From NCBI GenBank assembly GCA_965199585.1, contig CBDASI010000002.1, forward strand, positions 124,001-188,000: a stretch of 64,000 nt of DNA, in the 5' to 3' direction. Shown in pieces: positions 1-8,317 of the stretch; within the stretch, counting starts at the first letter, position 1, and every line of letters starts with the position of its first letter. Source of the DNA: JAVVHH01 sp965199585 (lineage in GTDB: Bacteria; Pseudomonadota; Alphaproteobacteria; Acetobacterales; Acetobacteraceae). The translations under genes and the position numbers were made by a program. Below the pieces are notes generated by a model. It was not told the DNA's origin. It worked only from the letters and a program-made list of their open reading frames with translations, and searched no databases.

Positions 1-889
1 GCACCGCCGCGCCCGACGCGCCTTTCCCGAGATTGTCCAACCGGGCAACCAGCACGGCATGGCCATGCGCGTCGTTGCCATAGGTCCGCAGCTCCATCAG
101 GTCAGTATCGTTCAACGCCGTCGGTTCGATCTTGCCTTCCATCTCTGCCGGGATCACCCGTATTTGGGACTTCCCTGCGTAGTAGGCCGCCAGCACGTCA
201 TGTAACGCCGCGATCGTCGGCCGCCCCGGCAAGGTGTCGAGATGCAGTGGGATCGACACCAGCATGCCCTGCCGAACATGCGCCACCGACGGCACGAAGA
301 TCGGCCGCCGAGTCAGCCCGGTGCAGCGCATCAACTCCGGGACATGCTTATGCTCGAGCCCCAGCGCATACAGCTCGAATGCCGGACCACCGGTCGCCTC
401 GTGCGCTTCGATCATCCCGCGCCCGCCACCCGAGTAACCGCTCACCGCGTTGACCGAGATCGGATGATCGCGCGGCACCAACCCGGCCTCCACCAACGGC
501 CGCAGCAGCGCGATCGCGCCCGTCGGATAGCAGCCCGGGTTGGCCACCCGATCCGCCGCCGCGATCCGCTCCGCCTGGCCCGGCGACAACTCCGCCCAAC
601 CATAGGTCCACGCCGGGTCGACCCGGTGCGCGGTGCTGGCATCGAGCAGCTTCGGCGCTTGGTCCCCCAGCGTGGCCGCTAGCGCCACGCTCTCCTTGGC
701 CGCGTCGTCCGGCAGGCACAGCACGACGAGGTCCACCGCCCGCATCAGCTCACGCCGCGCCTCCGGGTCCTTGCGGCGGGCCGGATCGATGCTGCGGATC
801 GCCACGCCCGGCACGTCGGCCAGGCGCTCGCGGATGCCGAGCCCGGTCGTCCCAGCTTCGCCATCGATGAACACGGTCGCCTCGGTCAT
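1..889 (-). CDS. argC: N-acetyl-gamma-glutamyl-phosphate reductase, short type (3' end cut by window edge)
   Basis: Third step of arginine biosynthesis: NADPH-dependent reduction of N-acetylglutamyl phosphate to the semialdehyde, cytoplasmic. The first 296 residues are present. The N-terminus MTEATVFIDGEAGTTG carries the nucleotide-binding glycine motif, and the catalytic cysteine is Cys120 in NPGCYPTG. The last visible residues, LGKGASGAAV, are the conserved tail of the short (type 2) ArgC family, so only about 10-20 residues should be missing beyond the left edge. The ATG at 889 fits the family N-terminus. It lies downstream of rplM-rpsI on the same strand, separated by a strong hairpin, so it is probably a separate transcription unit. 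Confidence 0.93.
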   Translation of the reverse strand, partial: MTEATVFIDGEAGTTGLGIRERLADVPGVAIRSIDPARRKDPEARRELMRAVDLVVLCLPDDAAKESVALAATLGDQAPKLLDASTAHRVDPAWTYGWAELSPGQAERIAAADRVANPGCYPTGAIALLRPLVEAGLVPRDHPISVNAVSGYSGGGRGMIEAHEATGGPAFELYALGLEHKHVPELMRCTGLTRRPIFVPSVAHVRQGMLVSIPLHLDTLPGRPTIAALHDVLAAYYAGKSQIRVIPAEMEGKIEPTALNDTDLMELRTYGNDAHGHAVLVARLDNLGKGASGAAV

Positions 890-941
890 GTCGGTCTCTG
901 TCTGTTGGTCAGATGGTCGGTCGTTCGCACCCCTGAACGCA

Positions 942-972
942 AGAGGGGCGGCCCAAGCTGGACCGCCCCTCT
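942..972 (-). terminator. Hairpin after rplM-rpsI
   Basis: A 10-bp perfect GC-rich stem (AGAGGGGCGG with CCGCCCCTCT), extended by three further pairs including one G-U, closes a 5-nt loop 22 nt beyond the rpsI stop codon. There is no U-run, so it is a candidate terminator or 3' stabiliser rather than a canonical intrinsic terminator. Confidence 0.5.
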
Positions 973-994
973 CCGAAGTCGAAGTGCTGGTTGC

Positions 995-1495
995 TTAGCG
1001 CTTGCTGAACTGGAAGCTCCGGCGGGCCTTGGCCTTACCGTACTTCTTACGCTCGACCACGCGGCTATCGCGGGTGAGGAAGCCGGCCAGCTTCAGCACC
1101 GGACGTAGCTCCGGCTCGTAGTAGGTCAGCGCGCGGCTGATGCCGAGACGCACCGCACCGGCCTGACCGGACAGCCCGCCGCCGTTGCAGGTGCACATGA
1201 CATCGAATTGGTTGTAGCGGTCGGTGACCAGGAACGGCTGCGTCAGCAGCATCCGCAGCACCGGACGGGCGAAGTATTGCCCGACGCGCTTGCCGTTGAC
1301 GGTGATCTCGCCTTTGCCGGGCTTCACCCAGACGCGCGCGATCGCGTTCTTGCGGCGCCCGGTGGCGTAGCTGCGGCCCTGCGCGTCGCGCTTCGGCTCA
1401 CGCTTGGGTGCATCGCTCTGAGCGCTCGGGATGGCCGACGCGACGGCGAGGTCGCGCAAATCCGCCAGCGTGCGGGTGTTTTCGCTTTCGGACAT
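995..1495 (-). CDS. rpsI: 30S ribosomal protein S9
   Basis: Small-subunit protein whose C-terminal tail reaches toward the P-site tRNA. The 166-residue product has an alpha-proteobacterial-style N-terminal extension of about 35 residues, then the S9 core from GRSYATGRRKNAIARVW. It ends in the basic tail RRSFQFSKR, which is the family's hallmark terminus. It starts 2 nt after the rplM stop, with GAGG about 8 nt before the ATG, so the two genes form the usual L13-S9 operon. A stable hairpin follows the stop. Confidence 0.98.
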   Translation of the reverse strand: MSESENTRTLADLRDLAVASAIPSAQSDAPKREPKRDAQGRSYATGRRKNAIARVWVKPGKGEITVNGKRVGQYFARPVLRMLLTQPFLVTDRYNQFDVMCTCNGGGLSGQAGAVRLGISRALTYYEPELRPVLKLAGFLTRDSRVVERKKYGKAKARRSFQFSKR

Positions 1496-1497
1496 GC

Positions 1498-1965
1498 TCA
1501 GACCCTCGTGTTCTTGCGGTTCATCGCGGCGACGTCGAGCTTGACCGGCTGCTGCCCGTCATGCGGATGCTCGCCCCCGGCGTAAACGTGCAGGTGACGC
1601 ATCTGCGCGCGCTGCAGCGGGCCGCGGGTGATCATCCGCTCGACCGCCTTCTCGATAACGCGCTCGGGATGAGCGCTCTCGAGCCGCTGCTTGATCGAGC
1701 GCCCCTTGATCCCGCCCGGAAAGCCGGTGTGCCAGTAGAAGATCGACTGGTCGGCCTTGTTGCCGGTGACCCGGACCTTCTCGGCATTGACGACGATGAT
1801 ATTATCGCCGCAATCGACATGCGGCGTGAACTGCGGCTTATGCTTGCCGCGCAGACGGCTGGCGATGATGGCGGCGAGACGGCCGAGCACGAGGCCCTCC
1901 GCATCGATCAACGTCCAGCCCTTGGAGACCTCGCGCGGTTTGAGCGAGGGGGTGGTCTTCAACAT
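1498..1965 (-). CDS. rplM: 50S ribosomal protein L13
   Basis: Large-subunit assembly protein of 155 residues. It begins MLKTTPSLKP, and the core motifs GLVLGRLAA, DNIIVVNAEKVRVTGNK and YAGGEHPHDGQQP are all intact. It is the first gene of the rplM-rpsI operon. A sigma-70-like promoter (TTGACC, 17-nt spacer, CATATG) lies 30-58 nt upstream of the start. tRNA-Tyr precedes it on the same strand. Confidence 0.98.
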   Translation of the reverse strand: MLKTTPSLKPREVSKGWTLIDAEGLVLGRLAAIIASRLRGKHKPQFTPHVDCGDNIIVVNAEKVRVTGNKADQSIFYWHTGFPGGIKGRSIKQRLESAHPERVIEKAVERMITRGPLQRAQMRHLHVYAGGEHPHDGQQPVKLDVAAMNRKNTRV

Positions 1966-1994
1966 GAACCTGTCCCGAATTGCGAGAAGCGGCG

Positions 1995-2023
1995 CATATG
2001 CGGGATTTGCAGTGTCAGGTCAA
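1995..2023 (-). promoter_or_regulatory. Sigma-70-like promoter for rplM-rpsI
   Basis: Reading the minus strand, TTGACC (2023-2018) is followed by a 17-nt spacer and CATATG (2000-1995), 30 nt before the rplM ATG. The -35 and the spacing are good; the -10 is imperfect. Confidence 0.5.
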
Positions 2024-2075
2024 GCATTTATGGTGTGGTATCATCATACCACATGCCATCGCCCGGCCCGCACAT

Positions 2076-2161
2076 TGGTGGAGGGGGCTGGATTCGAACC
2101 AGCGTAGGCGTACGCCAGCGGATTTACAGTCCGCCCCCTTTAGCCACTCGGGCACCCCTCC
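2076..2161 (-). tRNA. tRNA-Tyr (anticodon GTA)
   Basis: 86 nt including an encoded CCA. The acceptor stem GGAGGGG pairs with CCCCTCC. The anticodon loop reads CTGTAAA with GTA at 34-36. A class II long variable arm (GGCGTACGCC region) is present, and the T arm contains GGTTCGAATCC. The long arm together with the GTA anticodon identifies tyrosine. Confidence 0.95.
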
Positions 2162-2172
2162 GGAGGGGCGCC

Positions 2173-2201
2173 GGTTACCGCGACACGGGGCTTGCTGTCA
2201 A
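2173..2201 (-). promoter_or_regulatory. Sigma-70-like promoter for tRNA-Tyr
   Basis: On the minus strand a perfect TTGACA (2201-2196), 17-nt spacer and GTAACC (2178-2173) end 11 nt before the tRNA 5' end. The consensus -35 with a weak -10 at the right distance makes this a plausible stable-RNA promoter. A palindrome CCCCTCC/GGAGGGG spans the tRNA 5' boundary. Confidence 0.5.
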
Positions 2202-2244
2202 TCGAGGTCTATCGCCCGGTGCGGCACGGCTTCATAAAGGCGGC

Positions 2245-3309
2245 ATGCGAACGAAGACACCAAGCCGCTCGGGCGGCGGGTCCGCCTCAGGGACCAGCAA
2301 CCGGACGACCAACGATCCTGCCAGCGGAAAGCCTGCATCGACCAGCATCGTACGGCCGCCCCCGCGGGACCGGCACGGCAGCGGTCCGCGGCCCAGCCGT
2401 CCGCGCGACCCCGCCGATATCAAGAGAGACGAGGCCAAGCGCGCCGAACTCCGCCGCGCCGCCTCCGCCGCCCGTGCCGAGGCGGCCACCCGCGTCACAT
2501 TGCCGGCGCCGGCCCGCAATCCGATCCTGCGTGCGCCAGCTGTCGAGGAAACCCCCGCCAGCACCGCCCCTGCCCCCGCCCGCGGTCCCGCCGCCCCACG
2601 CGGCACAGTGTGGCTGCATGGCACGCATCCGGTCGAAGCGGCGCTAACCAACCCGGCCCGCCGCCTCAAGCGCCTCCTGCTTACCGAAGACGCGGAGGCC
2701 GAACTCGCCAGCCGCGTGCCGCAGCCCTGGCCGCTCGCCGTCGAGCGCGTTGATCGCGTCAAGCTCGACCATCTGCTCGGCCGCGACACCGTGCATCAGG
2801 GCGTGGCCCTGCTCGCCGACCTGCTGCCGCCGCCGTCGCTGTCGTCAATGCTCGAACGGCCCGGACCGGTCCTCGTGCTGGATCAGGTGACCGACCCGCG
2901 CAACATCGGCGCCATGCTGCGCAACGCGGCCGCATTCGGCGCCGCCGGCGTCATTACGCAGGACCGCAACTCGCCCGAGGAGACCGGCGTCATGGCACGG
3001 GCCGCGTCCGGCGCGTTGGAACGCGTCCCGCTGGTGCGCGCCATCAACCTGGCGCGCACGCTCGCCGCGTTGAAGGCGGCGGGACTGTGGGTGATCGGGC
3101 TGGACGCTAGCGGTGCGGTCCTGCGAGGCGACGCGCTACAGGAGCGCCGGGTCGCGCTGGTGCTGGGCGCCGAGGGTGCCGGCCTGCGCCGCCTCACGCG
3201 GGAGACGTGCGACGAGTTGGCTGGCCTGCCGATGCCGGGCGGCATGGAGAGCCTCAATGTTTCTGCCGCCTCCGCCGTCGCGCTCTACGAGATCAGTCGC
3301 CCGCTATGA
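2245..3309 (+). CDS. rlmB: TrmH-family rRNA (guanosine-2'-O)-methyltransferase, RlmB-like
   Basis: SPOUT-class methyltransferase predicted to 2'-O-methylate a guanosine in 23S rRNA using SAM. The ATG at 2245 gives 354 residues. Residues 1 to about 125 are a low-complexity, basic, Pro/Ala/Arg-rich extension. A substrate-binding domain (VWLHGTHPVEAAL) and the SPOUT fold follow, with the three TrmH motifs DPRNIGAMLRNAAAFGA, VLGAEGAGLRRLT and SLNVSAASAVALYE. An open frame continues upstream across rplM, but that is antisense to ribosomal genes and is not coding. The stop overlaps the next start (ATGA). The exact RNA target is inferred from family similarity. Confidence 0.88.
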   Translation: MRTKTPSRSGGGSASGTSNRTTNDPASGKPASTSIVRPPPRDRHGSGPRPSRPRDPADIKRDEAKRAELRRAASAARAEAATRVTLPAPARNPILRAPAVEETPASTAPAPARGPAAPRGTVWLHGTHPVEAALTNPARRLKRLLLTEDAEAELASRVPQPWPLAVERVDRVKLDHLLGRDTVHQGVALLADLLPPPSLSSMLERPGPVLVLDQVTDPRNIGAMLRNAAAFGAAGVITQDRNSPEETGVMARAASGALERVPLVRAINLARTLAALKAAGLWVIGLDASGAVLRGDALQERRVALVLGAEGAGLRRLTRETCDELAGLPMPGGMESLNVSAASAVALYEISRPL

Positions 3310-4091
3310 GCGCCGGGCAGGTCGCAGCCGGCTTGCTGGCCGCCCGCCGCGCCAGGCCGCGGGTCGCGTTGGGCCTCCTGGCGGACCATCCGCGCACGGT
3401 CGCTGACGGCGTTGCGGCCCAGATTGCGTTGGCCGGCCTGCTCGACGCCGCCAACCCGGCCGGCTTCAAGATCGGCGCCACCGCCGCCACGATGCAGGCC
3501 TATCTCGGCCTCACCGGCCCGGCCGCCGGCTTCATGCCCGACGCCAGCCTGCATGGCACCGGCAGCAGCCTCGCCTGGAACCGCTTCCTACAACCCGGCG
3601 CCGAATGCGAAATCGCCGTCCAACTCGGCCACGACTTGCCGCCGGGGCCTTGCACGCCGGAGACGGCGCGGGATGCGGTCGAGGCCGTCATGCCGGCGAT
3701 CGAGCTGGTCGAGAACCGCTACGAGGACCTGGCGTCGTTCGGCGCACCGGCGCTGATCGCCGACCAGGTCTTTCATGCCGCGGCGATCCTCGGCGAGCCC
3801 TACGCCGGCTGGCGTGACGCCGATCTCGGCGCGATTCGCGGCCGCCTGTCAGTCGACGGGGTCGGCCGTGGCGAGGGCGCCGGGCACGAATTGCTCGGCG
3901 GACCGTTCCACGCGCTGGCATGGCTTGCCGGATCGGCCGAAGCCGCGGCCTTCGGTGGGCTCCGGGCCGGCCAGGTCATCATGCTCGGCAGCGTGTGCAC
4001 GCCGATCTGGCTCGACGGCCCTGGACGGATCGACGTCGTTTTCGACGTTCTGGGCGCCGTACGCGTCGATCTCGTCTCGCTATCGCCGTAA
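3306..4091 (+). CDS. Fumarylacetoacetate hydrolase / 2-keto-4-pentenoate hydratase family protein
   Basis: 261 residues with the MhpD-like fold. Motifs seen include FKIGATAATMQAYLGL, CEIAVQLGHDLPPG, VMPAIELVENRYEDL, and a C-terminal LRAGQVIMLGSVCTPIWL that matches the end of hydratase/decarboxylase family members. Known members hydrate 2-oxopent-4-enoate or decarboxylate oxalocrotonate in aromatic meta-cleavage pathways. No pathway genes lie beside it here, so the substrate is unknown. Its start overlaps the methyltransferase stop by 4 nt, indicating translational coupling. Confidence 0.82.
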   Translation: MSAGQVAAGLLAARRARPRVALGLLADHPRTVADGVAAQIALAGLLDAANPAGFKIGATAATMQAYLGLTGPAAGFMPDASLHGTGSSLAWNRFLQPGAECEIAVQLGHDLPPGPCTPETARDAVEAVMPAIELVENRYEDLASFGAPALIADQVFHAAAILGEPYAGWRDADLGAIRGRLSVDGVGRGEGAGHELLGGPFHALAWLAGSAEAAAFGGLRAGQVIMLGSVCTPIWLDGPGRIDVVFDVLGAVRVDLVSLSP

Positions 4092-4180
4092 CCGATCGTT
4101 AACCCGCTCGCGTTAGAGTGATCTCGGCCGCGTGTTGGTGCGGGTTGATTTTCGCCAGGATGGCTTGTCGGGCGCTCAGC

Positions 4181-4402
4181 ATGACCGATTGGTATTCGAT
4201 TTCAGAACCGCTTCAGCTTCAACTCGCCAAGGAGGCCCTGCGTCAGGCCTCGGCCAGCATCGCCGCCTATGCCGAGGCGCTGGCCGAGGAGATGGAGGCC
4301 GGCTACATGTCGGACCGCGGGGGCAACGAGGCCTTGCGCTTGTTCGCCGACCTCGTGCGATCGGTGCATGCGCCCGAGCCGATGATCGCGGGTCACGCCT
4401 AA
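4181..4402 (+). CDS. Small conserved-looking hypothetical protein
   Basis: 73 residues beginning MTDWYSISEPLQ. It is mostly helical and alanine/glutamate-rich, with a methionine-centred EEMEAGYMSDRGG segment, and shows no signal peptide or membrane span. I do not recognise the family. Alternative ATGs at 4118 and 4160 would lengthen it; 4181 was chosen because the composition upstream looks non-coding. It overlaps the 3' end of the convergent mutarotase gene by 4 nt. Confidence 0.6.
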   Translation: MTDWYSISEPLQLQLAKEALRQASASIAAYAEALAEEMEAGYMSDRGGNEALRLFADLVRSVHAPEPMIAGHA

Positions 4403-5259
4403 TCGATCGGGCGGACGCTCCAGCTGAACGATCGGGTCTCGCCGGGCGAAACGATCATGATGCCGGGCTTGTCGCGCAGGTCGCCGTCCCACCCCGCCGA
4501 ACTGGCGTAACCGTGCCAGGGTTCGATGCAGACGAAGTCGGCACCGGGCTTCTGCCATAGGCCTAGATGCGGAAAGCCCGTCCAAGTGAACTCCAGCCCA
4601 CCCTCGGGCCCGACATAGCGGAGGGTCCGGCTGTGCGGCTCGAGCATGATGATCGCATCCTGCGTGAACAGCGCCGGGTCGAGCGGGAGCACACGCCCTT
4701 CGACCGGGCTCGACAGCTCGGTCGGGTCGAGCAGACCGTCCGCCAGGCGATGGATTGGGGCGGGCTCGTCATTCGCGAACTCGATGCGGTACTCGGTCTG
4801 CGCGCCGCCCCGCAGCGGCCAGCGGAATGCCGGGTGCGCCCCCAACGAGGCCGGCAACGCATCGGTGCCAGGATTGGTCAGCGCATAATCCACCGTCAGC
4901 GTGTCACCCTCGATACCGTAGGTGAGCAGGAGGCGGAACCCGAACGGGTAGACGGCCCGCGTCGCCGCGTCGTCACGCAAGTCGAGACTGCACCGCGTCG
5001 CCGATCGCTCGACCCACGCGAAGCGGCGCCGCCGCGCGAAGCCATGCCGCGTCAGCCCGTAGGCCTGGCCATCGACATGGATCCGATCGCCCGCGACCTG
5101 GCCGACGATCGGGAACAAAACCGGTGAATGATTGGGCCAGAGCGGCCCACCGTCCCACAACAGATCTCGCCCTGCCCTGTCCTGCAGAGCGCGGAGTTCG
5201 GCGCCATCCGCATCGATCGTCGCACTCATCGCGCCGGCGATCGTCCAGTGATCCGTCAT
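4399..5259 (-). CDS. Aldose 1-epimerase family protein (LacX-like mutarotase)
   Basis: 286 residues of the galactose mutarotase beta-sandwich superfamily, which interconvert sugar anomers in the cytoplasm. Features seen are the N-terminal strand pattern DGAELRALQDRAGRDLLWDG, PVLFPIVGQ, YGLTRHGFAR (the conserved HGFAR segment with the catalytic-type His), SLGAHPAFRWPL (second conserved His) and CIEPWHGYA with the catalytic-type Glu. These match LacX-like proteins rather than classical GalM. Substrate unknown. Confidence 0.85.
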   Translation of the reverse strand: MTDHWTIAGAMSATIDADGAELRALQDRAGRDLLWDGGPLWPNHSPVLFPIVGQVAGDRIHVDGQAYGLTRHGFARRRRFAWVERSATRCSLDLRDDAATRAVYPFGFRLLLTYGIEGDTLTVDYALTNPGTDALPASLGAHPAFRWPLRGGAQTEYRIEFANDEPAPIHRLADGLLDPTELSSPVEGRVLPLDPALFTQDAIIMLEPHSRTLRYVGPEGGLEFTWTGFPHLGLWQKPGADFVCIEPWHGYASSAGWDGDLRDKPGIMIVSPGETRSFSWSVRPID

Positions 5260-5321
5260 GTTCGAGCCCCTCGTCCAGCCCGAGCATCTCGCATGAGATA
5301 CCCGAGCCGGTCGATGGTCGA

Positions 5322-6725
5322 TCAGCCGTTAGCGGCTTCCTTGCCGGGGATCGCCACGAAGTGCGACTGGCCATCCCGCAGCACGCGCAATGCCACCGCC
5401 TTGCCCTGGTGCCGCGCCGCACGTATCGCCTTGACCGCGTCGTCGGGCGACCCGACAGCCTTGGTGCCGACGCCGACCAACACGTCGCCCTCCCGCAACC
5501 CGGCCAGCTGCGCCGGCGAGTTCGGCTTGATGTCGGCGATGATCGCTCCCTGCACGCCCTCGGCCACGTTGAGTTGGCTCCGCGCGTCGGGCGAGAGCGG
5601 CGCCAGAGCGACGCCGATCTGCTCGGCGCTCGGCACTGCATCCTGCTGCGCCGTCGCCTTCTCGTCCGGCAGCGTGGCAATCGTCACCGTGACCGGCGTG
5701 TCATGGCCGTCGCGCAAGATCGCAAGCTTGGCGCTGTCGCCGGGCTTGATGTCGGCGACGGTGCGGGCGAGCTCGCCGGGGTTGGTGATCTTGTGATCGC
5801 CGACCGACTGGATCACGTCGCCGTCGCGCAGGCCGGCCTTGGCCGCCGGGCTGTTCGGCTGGACGCTGGCGACCAGGGCACCGTGCGTTTCGGCATCGAT
5901 GCCGAGCCCGGTGGCGATGTCGGCGGTCAGCGGCTGCGACTCGACGCCCATGTAGCCGCGCGTCACATGCCCGTCGGCGATGAGTTGGTCGACGACGTTC
6001 TTGACCAGGCTGCTGGGGATGGCGAAGCCGATGCCGATGCTGCCGCCGCTCGGCGACAGGATCGCCGTGTTGACGCCGATTACCTTGCCGTCTTGCGTGA
6101 ACAGCGGGCCGCCGGAGTTACCCTGGTTGATGGCCGCGTCGATCTGCAGGAACTGGTCGTAGGGCCCAGCGCCGATGTCGCGGCCGAGCGCCGAAACGAT
6201 GCCGGCCGTCGCGGTGCCGCCGAGACCGAACGGATTGCCGACCGCCACGACCCATTCGCCGGGGCGGACATGGTCGGAATCGCCCAGCTTGAGCGCCGGC
6301 AACGGGTGGTTCGCGCTCACCTTCAGCACGGCCAGGTCGGTGCGCGGATCGTGCCCAACCAGCTTGGCCGGCAGTTCGGTGCCGTCGTCGAACTTGATGC
6401 TGAACTCGTTGCCAGCCGAGGCGACGTGGTTATTGGTGACGATCGTGCCGTCGGAATTGACGATGAAGCCGGAGCCGCGCGCCTGCCGCGGGTTACCTTC
6501 CTGCTTGACCGTGATGGACACCACGGCCGGGCGCACTTCGGCGACGAGGTCCGCAAAATCCGGCAATGGGTGAGCCAGGCCGGACGGCTGGATGGTCTGC
6601 GGCGTGACGGCGGCGCTCTGGGCGTAGCCGGTAGCGACGCCCAGGCCGCCGAGCGCGGTGCCGGCGAGCAGCGCTGCGACGAGGGCGGCGCGAGTGCTGA
6701 CCAAGACTGATTTCTTTTGCTGCAT
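5322..6725 (-). CDS. Do-family periplasmic serine protease (DegP/MucD-like)
   Basis: 467 residues with a signal sequence of about 36 residues ending near YAQSAA. A trypsin-like protease domain carries the complete triad His100 (TNNHVA), Asp130 (DPRTDLAVLK) and Ser204 (GNSGGPLF). Two PDZ domains follow, at roughly 240-330 and 360-460. Family role: degradation and chaperoning of misfolded envelope proteins. The ATG at 6725 was chosen over an upstream ATG at 6827 because GAGG lies 6-7 nt before it and the signal peptide starts there (MQQKKS). Transcribed divergently from the MFS gene. Confidence 0.93.
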   Translation of the reverse strand: MQQKKSVLVSTRAALVAALLAGTALGGLGVATGYAQSAAVTPQTIQPSGLAHPLPDFADLVAEVRPAVVSITVKQEGNPRQARGSGFIVNSDGTIVTNNHVASAGNEFSIKFDDGTELPAKLVGHDPRTDLAVLKVSANHPLPALKLGDSDHVRPGEWVVAVGNPFGLGGTATAGIVSALGRDIGAGPYDQFLQIDAAINQGNSGGPLFTQDGKVIGVNTAILSPSGGSIGIGFAIPSSLVKNVVDQLIADGHVTRGYMGVESQPLTADIATGLGIDAETHGALVASVQPNSPAAKAGLRDGDVIQSVGDHKITNPGELARTVADIKPGDSAKLAILRDGHDTPVTVTIATLPDEKATAQQDAVPSAEQIGVALAPLSPDARSQLNVAEGVQGAIIADIKPNSPAQLAGLREGDVLVGVGTKAVGSPDDAVKAIRAARHQGKAVALRVLRDGQSHFVAIPGKEAANG

Positions 6726-6811
6726 GTGAGCCTCTATCCTGAGCGGACCCAGCCGCCGGTTTCGATAGGCTTCACATAGGTGGGGTCGCCCTACAGGCTG
6801 ATGTCCAAGGA

Positions 6812-6827
6812 ATGAATTCGCATTCAT
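6812..6827. promoter_or_regulatory. Perfect inverted repeat in the degP/MFS divergent promoter region
   Basis: ATGAAT-tcgc-ATTCAT is a perfect 6-bp dyad 87 nt upstream of the protease start. It lies just upstream of the -35 of the MFS promoter, so it could act as an operator for either gene. The regulator is unknown. Confidence 0.3.
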
Positions 6828-6834
6828 GCGGCGC

Positions 6835-6863
6835 TTGACCTAATGCGCGTATATGCATCTAAT
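6835..6863 (+). promoter_or_regulatory. Sigma-70-like promoter for the MFS transporter
   Basis: TTGACC (6835-6840), a 17-nt spacer and TCTAAT (6858-6863). Transcription would begin near 6870. This supports translation starting at the ATG at 6892 rather than at 6853, which lies inside the promoter. Confidence 0.55.
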
Positions 6864-6891
6864 TCGATCCAGCTTTTCTCGGGATCGTTTC

Positions 6892-8184
6892 ATGCTCGCA
6901 CATCTGGTTGCTCCGCTCCTGGTCCGGCGCGGCATCCATTACGGATGGGTGATGGCGGCGGTGACCTTCCTGGTCATGCTGTCGACCTCCGCCGCGCTCG
7001 GCGTGCCGGGGGTGATGCTGCTGCCGCTTCACACCGAGTTCGGCTGGCCCGTCGCAGCGATCTCCGGCGCGCTGGCACTGCGGCTGCTGCTGTTCGGCGG
7101 CATGGCGCCGTTCGCGGCGACCATCCTGCTGCGCTACGGCTACCGTGCGACGGTGACGACGGCGATCGTGCTGATCAGCCTCGGCCTGGCGGCGGCGACG
7201 CAAATCCGGGAGCCCTGGATGCTGTGGGTGACCTGGGGCTTCGTGCTCGGCCTCGGCTCCGGCCTGACTGCGATGGTGCTGGGCGCCACCGTGGCGAATC
7301 GCTGGTTCGCCGAACGGCGCGGGCTCGTGATGGGCTTGCTGGGGGCCAGCTCGGCCACCGGACAGCTCGCGATCATGCCGCTGGCCGCCTACCTGGCCGA
7401 ACATATCGGCTGGCGGTTGGCGGCGGTGCCGTCCATCGCGGCCTGCCTCGTCGCCGGCACGCTGGCGCTTCTCCTTGGCCGTAACGACCCGGCCGAACTC
7501 GGCCTCGCTCCCTATGGCTCGACCAGCGCGCCCGTTCTGGCCGCCAAGCCCGCCGGCAACCCCCTCGTCGCGACGTTCAGCGCGTTGCGCGAAGCCGCCG
7601 GGATGCCGGTGTTCTGGATCCTCGCCGGGTCGTTCTTCATCTGCGGCCTCAGCACCAACGGGCTGATCCAAACCCACTTCATCCCGCTCTGCCATGATTT
7701 CGGCATCGGCGAGGTGCAGGCGGCGTCCGTGCTGGCGATGATGGGAGCGTTCGACTTCGTCGGCACCGTCGCCTCGGGCTGGCTGTCGGATCGCTATGAC
7801 AACCGGTGGCTGCTGTTCTGGTATTACGGCCTGCGCGGCTTGTCGCTGATGGCCCTGCCCTTCACCGATTTCTCGTTCTACGGCCTGTCGCTGTTTGCCG
7901 TGTTCTACGGCCTGGACTGGATCGCGACGGTGCCGCCGACGGTGAAGCTGTCGACCAAGGCGTTCGGGCGCGACAAGGGGCCGTTGATCTTCGGCTGGGT
8001 CTTCGCCGCCCATCAGCTCGGCGCGGCCACCGCGGCGCTCTCGGCCGGCATCTCGCGTGACGTGCTGTCGAGCTACTTGCCGGCCTTCTATGCGGCCGGT
8101 GTCGCCTGCCTCGTCGCTGCTATCGCGGTGCTGTTCGCCCGCGTGCGGCAGCCGGCAGCCCCCATGCTCGCAGCCGGCGACTGA
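6892..8184 (+). CDS. Major facilitator superfamily transporter
   Basis: 430-residue inner-membrane secondary transporter with about 12 hydrophobic spans. The loop 2-3 motif is degenerate, but SGWLSDRYDNRW in the second half is a good copy of the MFS G-x-x-x-D-R motif. LAERRGL-like residues (ANRWFAERRGLVMG) follow span 4, as in the oxalate/formate antiporter-like (monocarboxylate-type) branch. Substrate cannot be told from sequence. The start at 6892 agrees with the promoter just upstream. Confidence 0.85.
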   Translation: MLAHLVAPLLVRRGIHYGWVMAAVTFLVMLSTSAALGVPGVMLLPLHTEFGWPVAAISGALALRLLLFGGMAPFAATILLRYGYRATVTTAIVLISLGLAAATQIREPWMLWVTWGFVLGLGSGLTAMVLGATVANRWFAERRGLVMGLLGASSATGQLAIMPLAAYLAEHIGWRLAAVPSIAACLVAGTLALLLGRNDPAELGLAPYGSTSAPVLAAKPAGNPLVATFSALREAAGMPVFWILAGSFFICGLSTNGLIQTHFIPLCHDFGIGEVQAASVLAMMGAFDFVGTVASGWLSDRYDNRWLLFWYYGLRGLSLMALPFTDFSFYGLSLFAVFYGLDWIATVPPTVKLSTKAFGRDKGPLIFGWVFAAHQLGAATAALSAGISRDVLSSYLPAFYAAGVACLVAAIAVLFARVRQPAAPMLAAGD

Positions 8185-8217
8185 ACTCGCCACCCCGGCC
8201 ATCAACCCACTCGTGTG

Positions 8218-8297
8218 GGTGGGCTTCAGCCCACCGCAGCTCGCCGTCACCCAACCCTGTGATCGTAACGCTTGACGGTGGTGGGCTGAAGCCCACC
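8218..8297. repeat. Pair of REP-like palindromes between convergent genes
   Basis: Two near-identical palindromes, GGTGGGCTTCAGCCCACC (8218-8235) and GGTGGGCTGAAGCCCACC (8280-8297), each able to fold as a GC hairpin. They lie between the MFS and BenE stop codons. Related fragments occur at about 32350 and 50176. They probably double as bidirectional transcription barriers. Confidence 0.7.
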
Positions 8298-8317
8298 CTA
8301 CAGGGTCCCTGGGACGG

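Noticed and set aside
2034..2053. TGTGGTAT-catc-ATACCACA hairpin as terminator of tRNA-Tyr
   Set aside because: The stem is perfect, but it has no U-run on either strand and sits just upstream of the rplM promoter; function undecided, so not listed as a terminator.
1408..2244. Upstream extension of the rlmB-like reading frame by 279 codons
   Set aside because: It runs antisense through rplM and across tRNA-Tyr; family similarity starts only after the ATG at 2245.
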